From NCBI GenBank assembly GCA_005765155.1, contig VCCP01000003.1, forward strand, positions 1-64,000: a DNA stretch of 64,000 bases, given 5' to 3'. The notes beneath the pieces are model-generated. The model was not told the origin of the DNA, did not search any database, and worked only from the letters and a program-made list of their open reading frames with translations. The DNA is from Zelopaecilomyces penicillatus. Lineage: Eukaryota; Ascomycota; Sordariomycetes; Hypocreales; Pseudodiploosporaceae. Position numbers and translations under genes: made by a program. Positions 25,901-38,119 of the stretch are shown piece by piece (within the stretch, counting starts at the first letter, position 1; each line of letters starts with the position of its first letter).

Positions 25901-27720
25901 TGATTTCGCTCTATTAAAGGTAAATCCAGCTAGCTATATAATATCCTATATAATAATAGCTATACCCTTATACTGGATAGTTATACTATCCAGTGACTAG
26001 TAGATCTAGTATTAGGCAAGGCTATCTATGCTTGCTTTAAAGAGGTATAGTCTCTAGTTTAGAATATATCTGAATAGGGTTTTATTAGACTGTATTATAT
26101 ATCTATTAATAAGCTTGATTAGCTTTTCCAGCATCATATCATCTATCTCTATATAGTTATTATATATTATACTAAATAGTATCAATTAGGCAGATTATAC
26201 CAGTACTAACAGTTTGCTATTAAAGTTGCTTAGATCTTCCCATCCCTTATTGCTTTATTCGATCTATTAGCTTGTATACTTGCCTGATAGCAGGCAGTAG
26301 CGATCCAGGGTTTAGCTTACCTTATAGCTTATTATAGTATAATAGCTAAGCAGTAATGACTTAAAGGGCTAGCTGCCTATAGGATGGTATATCAGCAAGC
26401 AATATAGCCTCTATAATACAAGCTATAACTATATATTATCTAGGCTAGGATCCCTATCTATCTACTTAATAACTTTATTTATATATATAATCTAGGATAA
26501 TAATATCTTTATAGTATTAGTTAGTATAGGGTAACCCTCTACCTATATAAAGTGCTCTATACCTCTATGAACTATATAGTAATAATAGGCTATTAACTGC
26601 TTTATATAATTAAAGTAGTTAATTAGTATTGATTTATTCTTAAATAACTGGAATATATTAGCCTTGGATATATAGCCTATATAAAAGCGGTTAAGGATAA
26701 GAGCCTACTACTAGATCATCCTATATATTACTAAGCCCTCCTATACTAGCTTATACTTACTATATAGTATCTTTTCTATTATATTCAAGATATTCTCTAG
26801 CTTAATACAGTCCTCTCTAGATAATATATACTTAAGGTCCTACTTAGGCAGCATATATAATAATATAATATCTTTATTATATAGTCCATCCAGATATATA
26901 GTGAATCTGGTCTGATTCACCTAGGGTATATATACTGATTTGGTCTCACTGCCATCTATAACTGTCCCTTTACACTGGATATCATTAATAGCCTATATAC
27001 TATCTTGTATTAGTGACTAAAATAGGCCTATCTCGGTAATAGACCTAGACCCTATTAGCCCGGGAATGAGCAGTAGAATTGACACTATAGCGCTATAGAT
27101 AGCCACCTTAAAATAGATAGTAAGCTACTTCGCTTGGAATAGTATTTATATATAGTAGCATCTAAACAGCAGCTTCTTACTATTAATAAGCCAATACTTT
27201 GCCAGATACTCCTATAGCTTAGCCCTCTATATAGAGTAATACCTATAGTATAGATATAAACACTTATAGCTATTAAGGATTACTAGGCACTAGAGCAGTT
27301 GGATAGTATAATCCTTAGCTAGCTATTATTAGAGCTCCTCTAGAGGCCTCAGCCTATAGGCACTGAATCTATTTACTAGCAGATATAGCTACTCGCCCTT
27401 AATATAGTATAACTTAGCCTATAGATAATATTTCCAGCTAACCAGATTAGATATAAGATATATCCTATATTAAGCACATATCAGGACCTAATACTATTAA
27501 TTATAGATAAATCTATTTATTTTTTCCTAGAAGAGGTAACCTATATATATAAGGGGGGATAGTAATTGGTTTATAACACTGGCTATATAGTAATACCTAA
27601 GCAGGATAGCTCTATAGTTTGATAACCTAAGCTATAGCAATCCTAAGCTAGTATCCAGGCTTAACTAATCATGATAGAGAGTTCCTAGACCCTAATCCTA
27701 TTATTCTCGCTAATTATATT
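22950..27720 (-). pseudogene. RIP-destroyed telomere-linked RecQ-type helicase gene (copy 1)
   Basis: The minus strand carries a superfamily 2 helicase of the kind found in fungal subtelomeres. In order: an N-terminal region with QHYKGQERLG-like and FLPPEISNILL-like motifs (about 25,440-25,560); motif I remnant GKTLPIII (about 24,690); motif Ia region (ILILPIIALYHSIE then GI.IIYW); motif II now NEYY where DECH is expected (GAT->AAT, TGT->TAT, CAC->TAC); motif III LTATLPP-like (about 24,320); NRPNISYRI-like; motif V region (VIVA..VLGS.F.Y); and motif VI, ETGRAGRDG-like with RIP changes (about 23,840). Stops throughout. Ends are approximate. RecQ-family enzymes unwind DNA 3'->5'; here nothing functional can be made. 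Confidence 0.8.
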
Positions 27721-27840
27721 ATTCCCTTTATATATTATCCTTTATTAGTTATAGTGGGGTATTTGGGTTAAGGGCTATTAATTATACTTAGCCCTACCCC
27801 TCCTTTATATAAAAGGAGCCTGCTATATAATGGATAGGTG

Positions 27841-27908
27841 TGATTTCTGATATAAATCAAAGATATTATATATAAGAAGGATATCCTAGTATATATTAAT
27901 AGAAGATC
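27841..27908. other. Junction between the two tandem copies
   Basis: About 68 AT-rich bases that match neither the end of copy 2 (after 55,814) nor the start of copy 1. No telomere repeat is present, unlike many tandem yeast Y' arrays. Nothing coding seen. Confidence 0.55.
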
Positions 27909-28210
27909 TAAGTCTCTAGAGCTGATTAATAGCTTATTATATTATACTTAAGTTCCTAGGTTATTCTATAATAATACTATATAAACAAGCTTGATAGAGA
28001 TTTATATTAAAAGCATTTAATACTAATAATATTATTAGATATCCTATATCTGAGTTAGCATTATTGAACTTTTATTATACCTTATCCTATTTAGATTGTT
28101 TATATAAACTCTTGATTTAAAGAATATAGATACCTAGATAATAGAGTATAACAGTAACTATACTATATAAATAAGTTAGTATAATAAGTAAAACATTAAT
28201 AAGATTATAA

Positions 28211-28288
28211 TCTATAGATTAAGGGGTTAAAGTATATAATTATAATTAGTCTAGAGGGTGTATAGGTAGGGAATTTCGATCTATAGAT
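28211..28288. repeat. Pair of TCTATAGA-centred palindromes (copy 2)
   Basis: Counterpart of 408-485. The second site reads TTTCGATCTATAGATTGAAA, with fewer RIP changes in the arms than in copy 1, which suggests an ancestral arm TTTCGATC. CTATAG is what RIP on both strands would make of CTGCAG. Confidence 0.65.
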
Positions 28289-28292
28289 TGAA

Positions 28293-31200
28293 ATTTCCTT
28301 AATATACACTCCCTAAGACAGTATTTATTTGGATTAAATAATAACTTATATCTAGGTTAATAGATAATTAATATAGACAAGTACTTGCCTTCCTAACTTT
28401 CCCTATTTAAGTACCTTTATAATAGTATATATAATCTTTAATAACTTATATACTATTGATTATATTATACTAATATAGCTGGTAGGATAGGAAAAGCTAC
28501 TATTAGGTCTATAGTAATAAAAATATTATTATAGACCCCTTATATAATCCATTGCTGCTATAGTATTTATTTTAATAATACTAGTGGTTATATTTGGCTG
28601 TTGCTTCTATTAGGCCGCCTTAGCCTAATGCCTTAACTCGGCTATTATTAACTTAATAGAAGTGGCTATAGTACTGTTTATTATATTAACTTTGGTTTTC
28701 ACTGCCTGGATAATATTCTAGGATATACTTAGATCTATCTTCTGGATTATCTATTCTTTATATATTCACCTTAGTATATCTATATCTCCTAGTAACCTGA
28801 TATTTCTTAGATTGGCTTATATTAAATTATAAAAGTTAATATTAATAGATAATAGTATTAGAATATACTATACTCTATGGTTTATTATAATATTAGGTGA
28901 TTTTGATAATCTACCCTTCCCTAGATAGATTAATAGACTGCTAGATATAAATATTATTAGATTATTAAAGTTTCTTTAAATAATACTAATAACCTATCTC
29001 TTTATTATATTATTAGGCTCTAGCTCTACTATATATATATATATAGGTGGAATAGTGTCTCTAGGGGTAATAAACTGTCTATTAGATAACTTTATCTATA
29101 TTAATATACTATACTGGATTATAAAGATCTTTATAGCTAGCCTTATAATACACTAAGCAATCTTTAAACTTTACTTATTTATTATAGCAAAAGACTTAAA
29201 TAGGTTTAGGTTTATAAGGAATAATAGTATTATCTTACTTTTAATAAGTTCTATAAACTTATTATACTTCCTTATTAAGAGATTATTATCTAGCTCTATA
29301 ATTGCTTTGGTATCTATAAAGATACTTTTAGAGCTATATATAAGTTAATCCTATATTATACCTTTATATTTATTATTATTGATTATTATAGGCTATATTA
29401 TCTTATTATATTATATATTAGCTTTTATTAGATTAATCGATAAATAATATTTAAAGGGCTATTAATCATTCTAGAATAGTTTAAGGTACCCTAATCTATC
29501 ATCTAGATTATTTAATAGTAATATAATTATATAAATAAGTATAGCCTTTTAGTAGAGCTTTTATATAATCTGGTATATAATTAACCTTGGATTTTTAATT
29601 ATATAGCTTTTATTATAAATTATCTATTAAAATTAAGTATCTTCTATCTAGAGTTCTATTATACCCTCTATAGCTATATATTTATCCTATTATAGAATAA
29701 GCTTGTATAGCTATAGTTAGTTATCTGGATTTTGCTGGATAAGTTCTTTGGCCTTTCTAAGCTCTTCTAGCCTTAGGGGTTATCTCTTAGCTAGATCAAA
29801 TAGCTATACCTATATTAGAAAAACCTTCTTTCTTGGTTTAGCTATATACCTAACAGCGGTTATATAGGGTATAATCAGTAACTGTTAAAGTATATTAGGA
29901 TCCTTATATACATTCGATTAAGTATTAATCTATTTTATAAGCTGCTTTAGGCTATCTAATATAATCTTATACCTAGCTCTAGATAAGACTCTATCATTGC
30001 TCCTATAATATACTATTATATTAAAGTAGCCAACCTATTAGGTAATAGCCTTAATAAATATTTGCTTAACTATAGCTATAAGACAGAATAATATACTAGG
30101 CTTATATCTCTGTTTATTCACTTTAATCTGATATATAGATACCTTCTCTAATATATATATTCTTCTAGCTATATTATAGAGAGCAAGGAATATAGTTAGG
30201 GTTTTCCCTAAACTATATTTATCCCCTAGTATTATAGTATACTATAATCCTATTAGCTTCTTAATTAAATTATAAATACCTATAATGATTAGTTAGTATA
30301 TTATAATAATTAAAGCAGTAAAGGGAATTTCAATCTATAGATTAAATTAGAAGAGGGAAGGGGGGGCTTAAGTTATCTAATATTTAATATGGTTTTGATT
30401 GTTTAGTATTATTATCTGATACTATATTAGGTATAGTAGTATTTTTCTAATCAATGATGTTAAATACCTTCTTTATTATTTATAAGTCCTCTTCCTTTAG
30501 GAGGAATATTCCTATTATCTTTTAATTACTTTATAGGTTAATAAGATCTATCTTATTATTACTATTATCTATAGTCTTGATAGTTATATAGATATTATTT
30601 AGATATATTAATTAAAGATCTCTATTATTAGTATTCTTAAACTTAATATTAAGATTATTAAGTTCTAAATTATATTAAATATTAGCCTAGGATATAAGCT
30701 ATTTTATTAGTATATCTTACTAAGTATTACTTAAGGGTACTAATTATATCTAATATTCTTGAATTATACTATCTTTTAATAGATTAACCCTAGGGTTAAT
30801 TTTTTAAAATATCTTTATAATACCTTTATATATTATAGATATAAGGTCCTATTATATAGTTTCTTTATTCTCTAGGTTAATATTATTAATGGCTTAAGAT
30901 AGCAGCCCTATAGCTATATAGATCTCTTTTAATAACTTTATTTAACTAAGATCCTTAATAGTATTTCTATTTATATTACTATTTTATATAGTTATTTCTA
31001 TAGCTAATTGCTATAATATTATTTTATCTTCCTTATTAACTGCTAAGATTATAGCCTGTTTGATTATAGCTTCCTTAATGAAATTATATTATTTTATAGG
31101 GTTTTAATTAAAGGCCTTTTATATACTTGGCTTCTTAATCTTTTACTAATATATCTTAAATTGCTGGATTATAGAATAGATAGCTTGCTAATTATTATAA

Positions 31201-31643
31201 AAGTGCTCTTAGATATACCCTTTCTTATCTGGGTTTCTATAATTCTTAGGGAATCATTCTAGAAAGAATATTATTAACCTATAATAGATAGATATATAGG
31301 TTATTAATTAGCTTTACTTCTCCTTAATAATTAAGAACTTATCTAATAGAAATATACTATAAGCAATGCCTTACTTAATAATGATCCTGGTATTATAATT
31401 AAGACTATATCAAAGATATTAATATTTATTATCTATACCCTTAATATTAATAAAGATAGACTTACTCTAATTAAGCTTTAATAATTATATTATTCTTACT
31501 GCTTATATTAGAGGGTATAAAATCCAGGTAATTATAATATTCGATTAGTTAAATATTATATAGCTTATAGATTTATAAAATAATATTAGAGTGAATAAAT
31601 AATATTAAGTATAGTAATATAAGCGATAGGTAGTATGGTTTTG
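28293..31643 (-). pseudogene. RIP-destroyed gene X-A (copy 2)
   Basis: Equivalent of 490-3840 and easier to read. Minus-strand blocks include LFNNLDDRLGYLKLFQN (about 29,480-29,530), a following SSKSIFIDTKAIIELDNN stretch, KYNKFIELIKSKIILLFLI and PRDTIPPIYIYIVELEP. The order matches X-B (45,312-48,592), supporting an old gene duplication within the unit. No known domain. Confidence 0.45.
30783..30800. repeat. Palindrome ATTAACCCTAGGGTTAAT
   Basis: A perfect 18-bp palindrome formed by two head-to-head telomere-like hexamers (AACCCT/AGGGTT). Copy 1 has the RIP-changed form near 2985-3000. It lies inside the X-A remnant, so it may be chance. Confidence 0.6.
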
Positions 31644-31699
31644 ATCTATAGATAGAAAAGAGAGATGGAATAAAGTATAAATTTTAATCTATAGATTAA

Positions 31700-32690
31700 A
31701 ACTTTATAAATTCTTATAATATATATCTATTATTATTAAGGATAATTGATCTAGGTTTATTTATTATTAAAGTTAAGGAAGGTAAAGAATTCTAATATAT
31801 TTATAAATCCTAGTAGAGCAGTATACTATAGTATAGAATCGGATCCTGCTTTTATAGCCCTAAGAATAATCATTGTAGAAAGTTGATCTGCTAACCCTAT
31901 AGTATACTCTTTAATTAAATCTTCTACTATACTCTTTTTACCTATAATAGTGGATGGTTCTGATCAAGTAAAGGTATTATATAATATAAAAAATAGATAG
32001 TATATACCTTTATATAATAGCTTTTTAATAAGCTAATCTTCTTTGATTATATTATTATCTTTAGATAAGCTAGAAACTGGAATCACCCTTTACTATAGGG
32101 GCCTGATACCAGTAAAGCTATTAGGCATTAATAATAGTAGTATTGATAGGAATGTTTCTAATTTAATCCCTTTAATTGTATTGATTGGTATAGGATATTA
32201 AGTTTAAGAGTTAATAAGGCTTTATAGAGGGGCTAGGGAGTAGTATAATAGAGATAATAGCTTAGATATCAATTAAAGTAATAGCTTAGGTATTAGCTGA
32301 GGTGATAGATCTAATATTAGCTAAGATAATAGATCTGATATTAGCTGAGGTAATGGATCTGATATTATTAATTGCCTTCTAACTCTTTTATTTAATTTGA
32401 TTAAATTAGGGTATAAGGGCTTTCTCTTTATCTTATCTATAGCTATATAATGTTTATTATCTAAACTATTATTTATAATAGGGTTACTATTATTTAACTT
32501 ATTTAATAGGGTATTAATAAGAGCCTCCTTTAATACCTTTTTATTCTGCTTTAATAACTATCTGATCAATCTTATAATACTATATAGTCTGAGTATATTC
32601 AAAAGCTTTTTTCTTTTAGTACTGGCTATAATAGATAAACACTAGATAGGTTTTGATGATAATAGTAGGGGGAATAAGAGAGAATTAAAA
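31700..32690 (-). pseudogene. RIP-destroyed gene A0 (copy 2)
   Basis: Counterpart of 3900-4890, with the 24-bp repeat at its N-terminal end and palindromes on both sides. No domain recognised. Confidence 0.33.
32257..32367. repeat. 24-bp minisatellite (copy 2)
   Basis: Four full units (from 32257, 32281, 32305, 32329) and a partial fifth, same period and phase as 4454-4563. Units differ from one another by transitions. Confidence 0.8.
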
Positions 32691-33439
32691 TATATAGAAT
32701 TTCAATCTATAGATAGATTCTAATATAAAGGTTAAAGAGGGAAGATTATAAAGAAGAAAGGTATAACTCAAGATATATATATTAGTGCAAAGATGCTTAA
32801 GCCACTTGGCTATATTATAAATACCCTTTAGGTATTATACTTTATTAGATCTATTTATATTCTTTAACTATTAGCCTGCCTATAAGCTATGTTCTAATCT
32901 TATACTATAATTATATAGCTGCTATAAACAAACCAAGATATAATCCTAATCCATACCCTAAAGTGTATATATAGTATATAGTATACCATGGATCTCTTTC
33001 AGCTGATAATATAGTGTTTTTTGGTTATCTAGCCCTAAGCTTATATCTCTAATTATATCTATAGATCGAAATCCTATAAAAGCTCTCTCTACTTATATAG
33101 AAATATATATAGTATAGATAGATAGAGATTATTAATATATTATAAATTGATTTAGAAGTAATAAAGGTATATATCTATTTATCCCTTTATTATTAATTAA
33201 TAGATATATTATATAATAATAACTTAGCTATTAAGAGTTAAAAAGGCTTATTATAACCAGTATAGGTATAACTATAACTATATAATTGTTAAGGTAGGAT
33301 ATTATTTAATATTATATAAAGTGGAATATATTATAAGATAATAATAGTATAATCTATACTCTAAATTAGGTATTATCTATATATTGTAATATAATCTATA
33401 AACTGATATACTCTATTACCTATAGGATAATACTATCCT

Positions 33440-34280
33440 ATTATATTATCCTTAAATCTAATATTTAATTCTAAAGTACTGGGTATATTTTTCTAATAGC
33501 CTTATTAAACTTATCTATTACCTTGAAAGTATAATAAATTAATCCTTAAATAGTTATATTTATAAAAGGAGATATAGGATCCTTAAGTATATATATTAGG
33601 ATTATATCCTGATCTCTTATTATATATTTATATAATCTATTATATAGTCTTAGAGTTCTTTACTATTTATAAGTATATATAGTTAGATTCTATCTATATA
33701 TAAACCTAATAAGGTATATCTAAACTTTTTAAAGTTTAGTTATTTAGATTAATTTACCTAATTATATTATATAGCTGCTATAAGTATTTTAAGTTCTATC
33801 TAGAGTATAATTTATTATTTATTATAATTAACTCTTATATACTTAAAGGCTTAGTATTTATCTTTATTAGTAAGTTTAATATTAATACTATAATTATATA
33901 GATATATATAACTTATATATATAAGGTCTTATTATTAAAAGCAGCTATCCCTTGGTCTCTTATAGCTCTTATATAATAATACTAAGATAATAGATATGCT
34001 TAGTATATTATTGGTCTAATGGCTTAATATTATCTGGCTAGCTATAGTCTTATAATTTATAAGCCTAGTTAGGATTAGTAGGATTATTATATCTTAGGTT
34101 ATTATTATATTAATCTCTTTATATAGAATTAAAGTAGTATAGAAGATTAAAAGCTTTGAATCTTACTATATAATTTCTTAGCTTAATAAAAGCTGGGTTA
34201 TTAAAGTCGGTTTTAGGGATAGTGACTGACTCTATAGTAACCCTTCTATATAGAATAGAGATCTAATAGAATATTCCTTG
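33440..34280 (-). pseudogene. RIP-destroyed gene Y1 (copy 2)
   Basis: Minus-strand frame with PKTDFNNPAF, FKAFNLLYYFNSI and QETKGQLLLIIRPYIYK, and downstream a segment like YYTFKVIDKFNKAIRKIYP. It shares its middle block with Y2. Unknown function. Confidence 0.4.
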
Positions 34281-35029
34281 GTAGGTATTATAGTTATAAT
34301 CTATAGATCGATTAGGTAAGATATAAGGAGAAGAAGGATTATAAGAATATAATAAATAATAAGAGAGTATATATTATAACCCTAACCCTGGTTATATGAT
34401 TATTATATAATTATTACCCTATAATAAAATATTCTTTATTAGATTATATTTATTAAAGATATATAAAAGGCTTTATTTTAATTTTTAAAATCTATAATTA
34501 TATTAAATCTATATTATTTATATATAATAAGAATATAAACTATTTATATATTAAGTAAAATAAATATATCTAAATCTTTAATTAATTTAACCCTTATTTA
34601 TTATAGTATTTATATTATTAACTTATCCTATATAATATAATATATTTTTACTAACTAATCAAATTTTATTATCTTAGGGTTATACTAACCCTAATTCCAT
34701 CTATAGATTGAAATATATATATATTAGATATATCTATATAACCTTTATACTATATCTAAGAATTTACTCTAAGTTTAATCTATAGATCAAAATCATAATA
34801 TATACTAGGTAAGCAAATATAGGGTATATTTATAAAGAGATGGAAATAGATTATTATATCTATCTATAAATATAAAACCTTTTAAACTCTATAATTCAAT
34901 TTATATAATAGAAAAAATATTTAAATTTAATAATAGGGTTAAGCTTTATATCTTTAACCCTTAGCTATTTAATTATTCCCTATCCTTTATAGTATAATAA
35001 TATAATATAGGATTAGTCTTATATTAGTC

Positions 35030-35850
35030 TAATCCTTAATAGCTGGATATATATCTCTGGTCTCCTTATCCATTGCCTTTAAAAACTGGAATAGATATTA
35101 TAGTTATTCTATATCTATAATATCTAAGGTTTTAGATGGAATTTCTTCAGATATATCTAATAGTATTTCCATATAATCCTTCCTTAACCTACTATAAATA
35201 TTATTAAAATATCTTAATATTAATATCTATTTATCTTTATTAATTATATACTCTATTTATTTATAAAATCAGCTATCTTAGGTATATTTTATCTTTATAG
35301 GTAATAGGGTATTACTTAACTTATCTAATTATATTTAAAGGCTATATATAATATAAGCTATTAGAGACAAACTATAAATAGCTTAAATAGCTCTTAGACT
35401 CCTATATATTCTAATCCTAAGTTTTTATCTTTATTAATAAACCCTAAGTATAGATAATAATATAAGAAGAATATAGATTATAAACTTACCTAGATATAGT
35501 TTTATTAGTATTAGTATCTCCTCTTTTATTCTTTATAGCTCTTATATAATAAGGCCTAGGTGGTATATATACTTAATATATTATTAATCCTTTGGCTTTA
35601 TATCTATTAGCCAGATATAATTATATAGTTTATATACCTAATTTGGGTTTATAATGTTATTATATTTAAGATTATTATTGTATTAATCTTATCTTATAGA
35701 ATTTATAAATGGTATAAGATTAAAGGCTTTAAAGGTGATTAATTGATTCCTTTTTTTAATAACTTCTAGGTTATTAAACTTGACTTTGGACTGGCCTAAA
35801 GAATCTATAATAGTAGCTATTAATGATCTGAAGATATAGGCTAATATAAT
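35030..35850 (-). pseudogene. RIP-destroyed gene Y2 (copy 2)
   Basis: Minus-strand frame with FKAFNLIPFINSI, NNNLKYNNIINPN, then RLRKDYMEILLDISEEIPSK and FLKAMDKETRDIYPAIKD. Paralogue of Y1. Only two or three stops lie within the last 70 codons, making it the least damaged small gene of the unit. Confidence 0.42.
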
Positions 35851-35940
35851 TCCAATCTATAGATCAGCTAAACCTTAGATAAAAGGTATAAGTAAGAGAA
35901 ATAAAATAGGATAATAATATATTCTATAATATATAAAGAT

Positions 35941-35955
35941 CCTAACCCTAACCCT
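35941..35955. repeat. Short interstitial telomere-like tract
   Basis: CCTAACCCTAACCCT, two and a half telomere units, in an intergenic stretch. Copy 1 has the C->T decayed form at 8139-8153. Too short to say more. Confidence 0.6.
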
Positions 35956-36719
35956 TATTATATAATATCTATTCTAGATTTATCTAATAATAAGTTATTA
36001 ATATTATCTTATATAATATTATAATAAAAACATTTAAATCTTTATTTAATATAATTTATAATTTATTTTATAATAAATAAATACTTTTAGATTTAATAAT
36101 ATATTTATTTATTTATTGATTTATTTATTTAATAATATTAATAAAAATAAAATAAAATTTTATTTAAGTTAAAAGAATTTAAATTATTTAAAAAATAAAA
36201 AATACTATAATATACTTATCTTAATCTTTATATCTTTTTAATTATAAGAAAGATAATTATTTTAAATTATATTTTTTTAATTAAAATATATATTATTATT
36301 AATTTTTATTTTATATAATTTATATATTATTATTTTAAATTTAAAAAGGTATATTTTAGTTATATAATATTAAATATATAGTATAGAGTAGCTGATAAAA
36401 TTAGATTCCTTTTATATATAAAAGTGTTGATATTTAATACCTTTATCTACCCTATATAAAAATAATATTTCTCTTGCTTACTAAGCAAAATTTATATTAA
36501 GACCACCCTATTAATTATAGTTTAATCTATAGATCAAAATCTAGATAGATAGAGGCTATAAATTATATAATATATAATATATTATTAAGATATTATTATT
36601 AGATACTTTTAGTATATATTTATCTAATTGATTATATTATTTTATATAGCCTTGGTATATTCTAGTATAGTATATACTCTAACCCTTAATATATTCAATT
36701 TTTATATAAATTATTATTA

Positions 36720-36961
36720 TATTATATAGTATATATTAAACCTCTTTATAACTTTATAATTATAAACCCTTACTTCTGCCTTTACTAATAGCAGCTTCTT
36801 GGCCTAGTTATTGATTATAGTGAGCTCTATTGCTTTTCCCTTCCCCCTCTTGATTATACTAGTAATAATATTATTATTACCCTTAGTATCTGCTATCTTA
36901 GAGAAGTTTTGAATTATTATACTATTATTAAGGTAAGGATTCTTATTATTGATATGGTCTA
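36720..36961 (-). pseudogene. 3' part of gene B3, cut off by element 2 (copy 2)
   Basis: The frame runs on the minus strand from DHINNKNPYLNN through NFSKIADTKGNNN and GKAIELTIINN to RVYNYKVIKRFNIYYII with almost no stops. It crosses the place where element 1 sits in copy 1, showing the gene was continuous before that insertion. The 5' part continues at 44,541. Confidence 0.5.
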
Positions 36962-37389
36962 TGTGACGTTTGGTGAATTCCCAAGGGATAAACCTAACGA
37001 AAGGGGTTTATGTTGGCAGATGAGTCGGGGTGTTCTGAGCAATAGGTCTGTCACGTTGGTGATAGATACGGAGTATCGTAACCAGGGGTCAAGTATCAGC
37101 GTAGTGAGCGGTAGCGAACAATACGATGAAGTTGAAAGTGTGTTGATAACTATCTAAGCTATGTTTTAAAGAGTGAAAATTGAGGGCGTATATATACATC
37201 GTGGATCACTTGGATCACTTGTCGTGCAAGTGGTGATCCTGGTGATCCAAGTTGCTGGCTCACCTGGCTCACCACCATTCTTATGGTGATCCCACTGATC
37301 TATCTAACTGGTCCCCTTCCTCCATGGTACGTACCTTCCCTAGGTCACATGACCGGCCTATTGTACGACCATGTCGTTGGGTCGTGACA
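36962..37389 (-). repeat. Element 2 3' LTR
   Basis: 428 bp. Element-sense it starts TGTCACGACC and ends AACGTCACA (TG..CA). It holds the TATA-like palindrome GTATATATAC (37188-37197) and a GGATCAC/GTGATCC cluster (37203-37292). No difference from the 5' LTR seen. Confidence 0.95.
37188..37197. promoter_or_regulatory. Palindromic TATA box in the 3' LTR
   Basis: GTATATATAC is its own reverse complement, so it could position transcription either way. Toward plus it lies 311 bp before the ATG of the antisense gene. Toward minus it is the ordinary LTR promoter. Confidence 0.45.
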
Positions 37390-37394
37390 CGATG

Positions 37395-37404
37395 TCTCCC
37401 TCCC
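37395..37404 (-). other. Polypurine tract of element 2
   Basis: On the minus strand GGGAGGGAGA, five bases (CATCG) before the 3' LTR. The expected RNase H-resistant primer for plus-strand synthesis. The 5-base gap is slightly unusual. Confidence 0.6.
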
Positions 37405-37507
37405 AACGGTCTTGTCCTCAAGGCCCGTTGGTTGTTCCTTCGTAAAACGTAATTCCAGCCACAATTGTAGGTGTGGTTCCTTTCTTCCTTCTTCATGTTT
37501 TAACATC

Positions 37508-38119
37508 ATGCCTCAAGGTATCTCAAAACGTCGTATCAGTCAGAAGACTGATCAGCGCAAAAGTCTTGCGATTCTTATCGAGGGTACTGGTGATATCGTC
37601 ATGCCTTGTTCCTTTTGTTCTCAGCGTCATTTGACGTGTCGTATGATTGAAACAACTTCCCGTTGTTCCGAGTGCGTTCGTCGTGGTCGTTCTTGTGACG
37701 GTTCGGGGATAACTATGTCCTCAGGTATGTTTTTCCATTCCGTTTTACTTTCCGGAAGGTAACTGGTCTATCCAGTCGCGAAGATCCTGTCAGAAAAGAA
37801 TCGTATTGAGCGAGAAGAGGAGGAGACAGAAAAACAGCTTCAGGCAGCTCAGGAGGCGGTGTCTGCTGCGGTAGCACGACTGAGTCGTTTGCGTCGTCAG
37901 CGTCAATCCGTGGTGTCGCGTGGTCACGAGATGGTGAAGCGGGGTTTGCAATCGCTGGATGATTTGGATGCGGCTGAACGGATAGAGTCGGATGCGGTGA
38001 TTGAGATCCAGTCATTGGGGGGTTTTGACGTGATTGATTGGAACTCGATTTTCCAGGATGGCTCCTTGCCCTCTGGTGGTATTGTCGCATCAGGGGTCGG
38101 CAATGATTTAGGTGGTTAG
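37508..38119 (+). CDS. Antisense spliced gene: Zn2Cys6-cluster/coiled-coil protein (element 2)
   Basis: A gene on the strand opposite to gag-pol. Exon 1 is 37508-37724, intron 37725-37775 (51 nt, GTATGT..CCAG), exon 2 37776-38119. The splice keeps frame and gives 186 residues. C34-x2-C37-x6-C44-x8-C53-x2-C56-x6-C63 exactly fits the Zn(II)2Cys6 (GAL4-type) spacing, with Arg-rich surroundings (CVRRGRSCDG). Residues 75-120 are a Glu/Lys/Arg/Ala helix, probably coiled coil, then a conserved VKRGLQSLDDLD and a Gly-rich end. It resembles short hypothetical proteins common in filamentous fungal genomes, as far as I recall. The last 12 nt of exon 1, the intron and exon 2 overlap pol. The role is unknown; DNA binding is inferred. 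An intron retained would stop the frame at 37760-37762. Confidence 0.65.

Larger units (their letters stand above)
16493..27840. repeat. Telomere-associated ~20.3-kb unit, copy 1, right part
   Basis: Continues copy 1 after element 1 and aligns with 36,845-36,961 plus 44,541-55,814 (offset about 27,932, rising to 27,975 after the expanded repeats). It carries decayed minus-strand genes B3, X-B, the Lys/Ala-rich gene and the RecQ-type helicase. Homology ends near 27,840. A TATA-like TTTATATAAAA lies at about 27,804-27,814, upstream of the helicase gene on its strand. Confidence 0.9.
27909..36961. repeat. Telomere-associated ~20.3-kb unit, copy 2, left part
   Basis: Second copy of 109-9041, extended by the first 116 bp of what is the right part in copy 1, because element 2 inserted slightly further along. 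It is less mutated in places (for example GATTTCGATC-type arms at 28,270-28,295), making it the better version for reading genes. Gene remnants are in the same order and strand as in copy 1. Gaps without recognisable content: about 32,700-33,440 and 34,280-35,030. Confidence 0.9.

Noticed and set aside
36909..37157. Small frames within the LTRs (also 44114-44308, 56808-57002, 63698-63892)
   Set aside because: They are the same R-U5 sequence in each LTR, without conserved protein pattern in element 1 and without need for a protein there.
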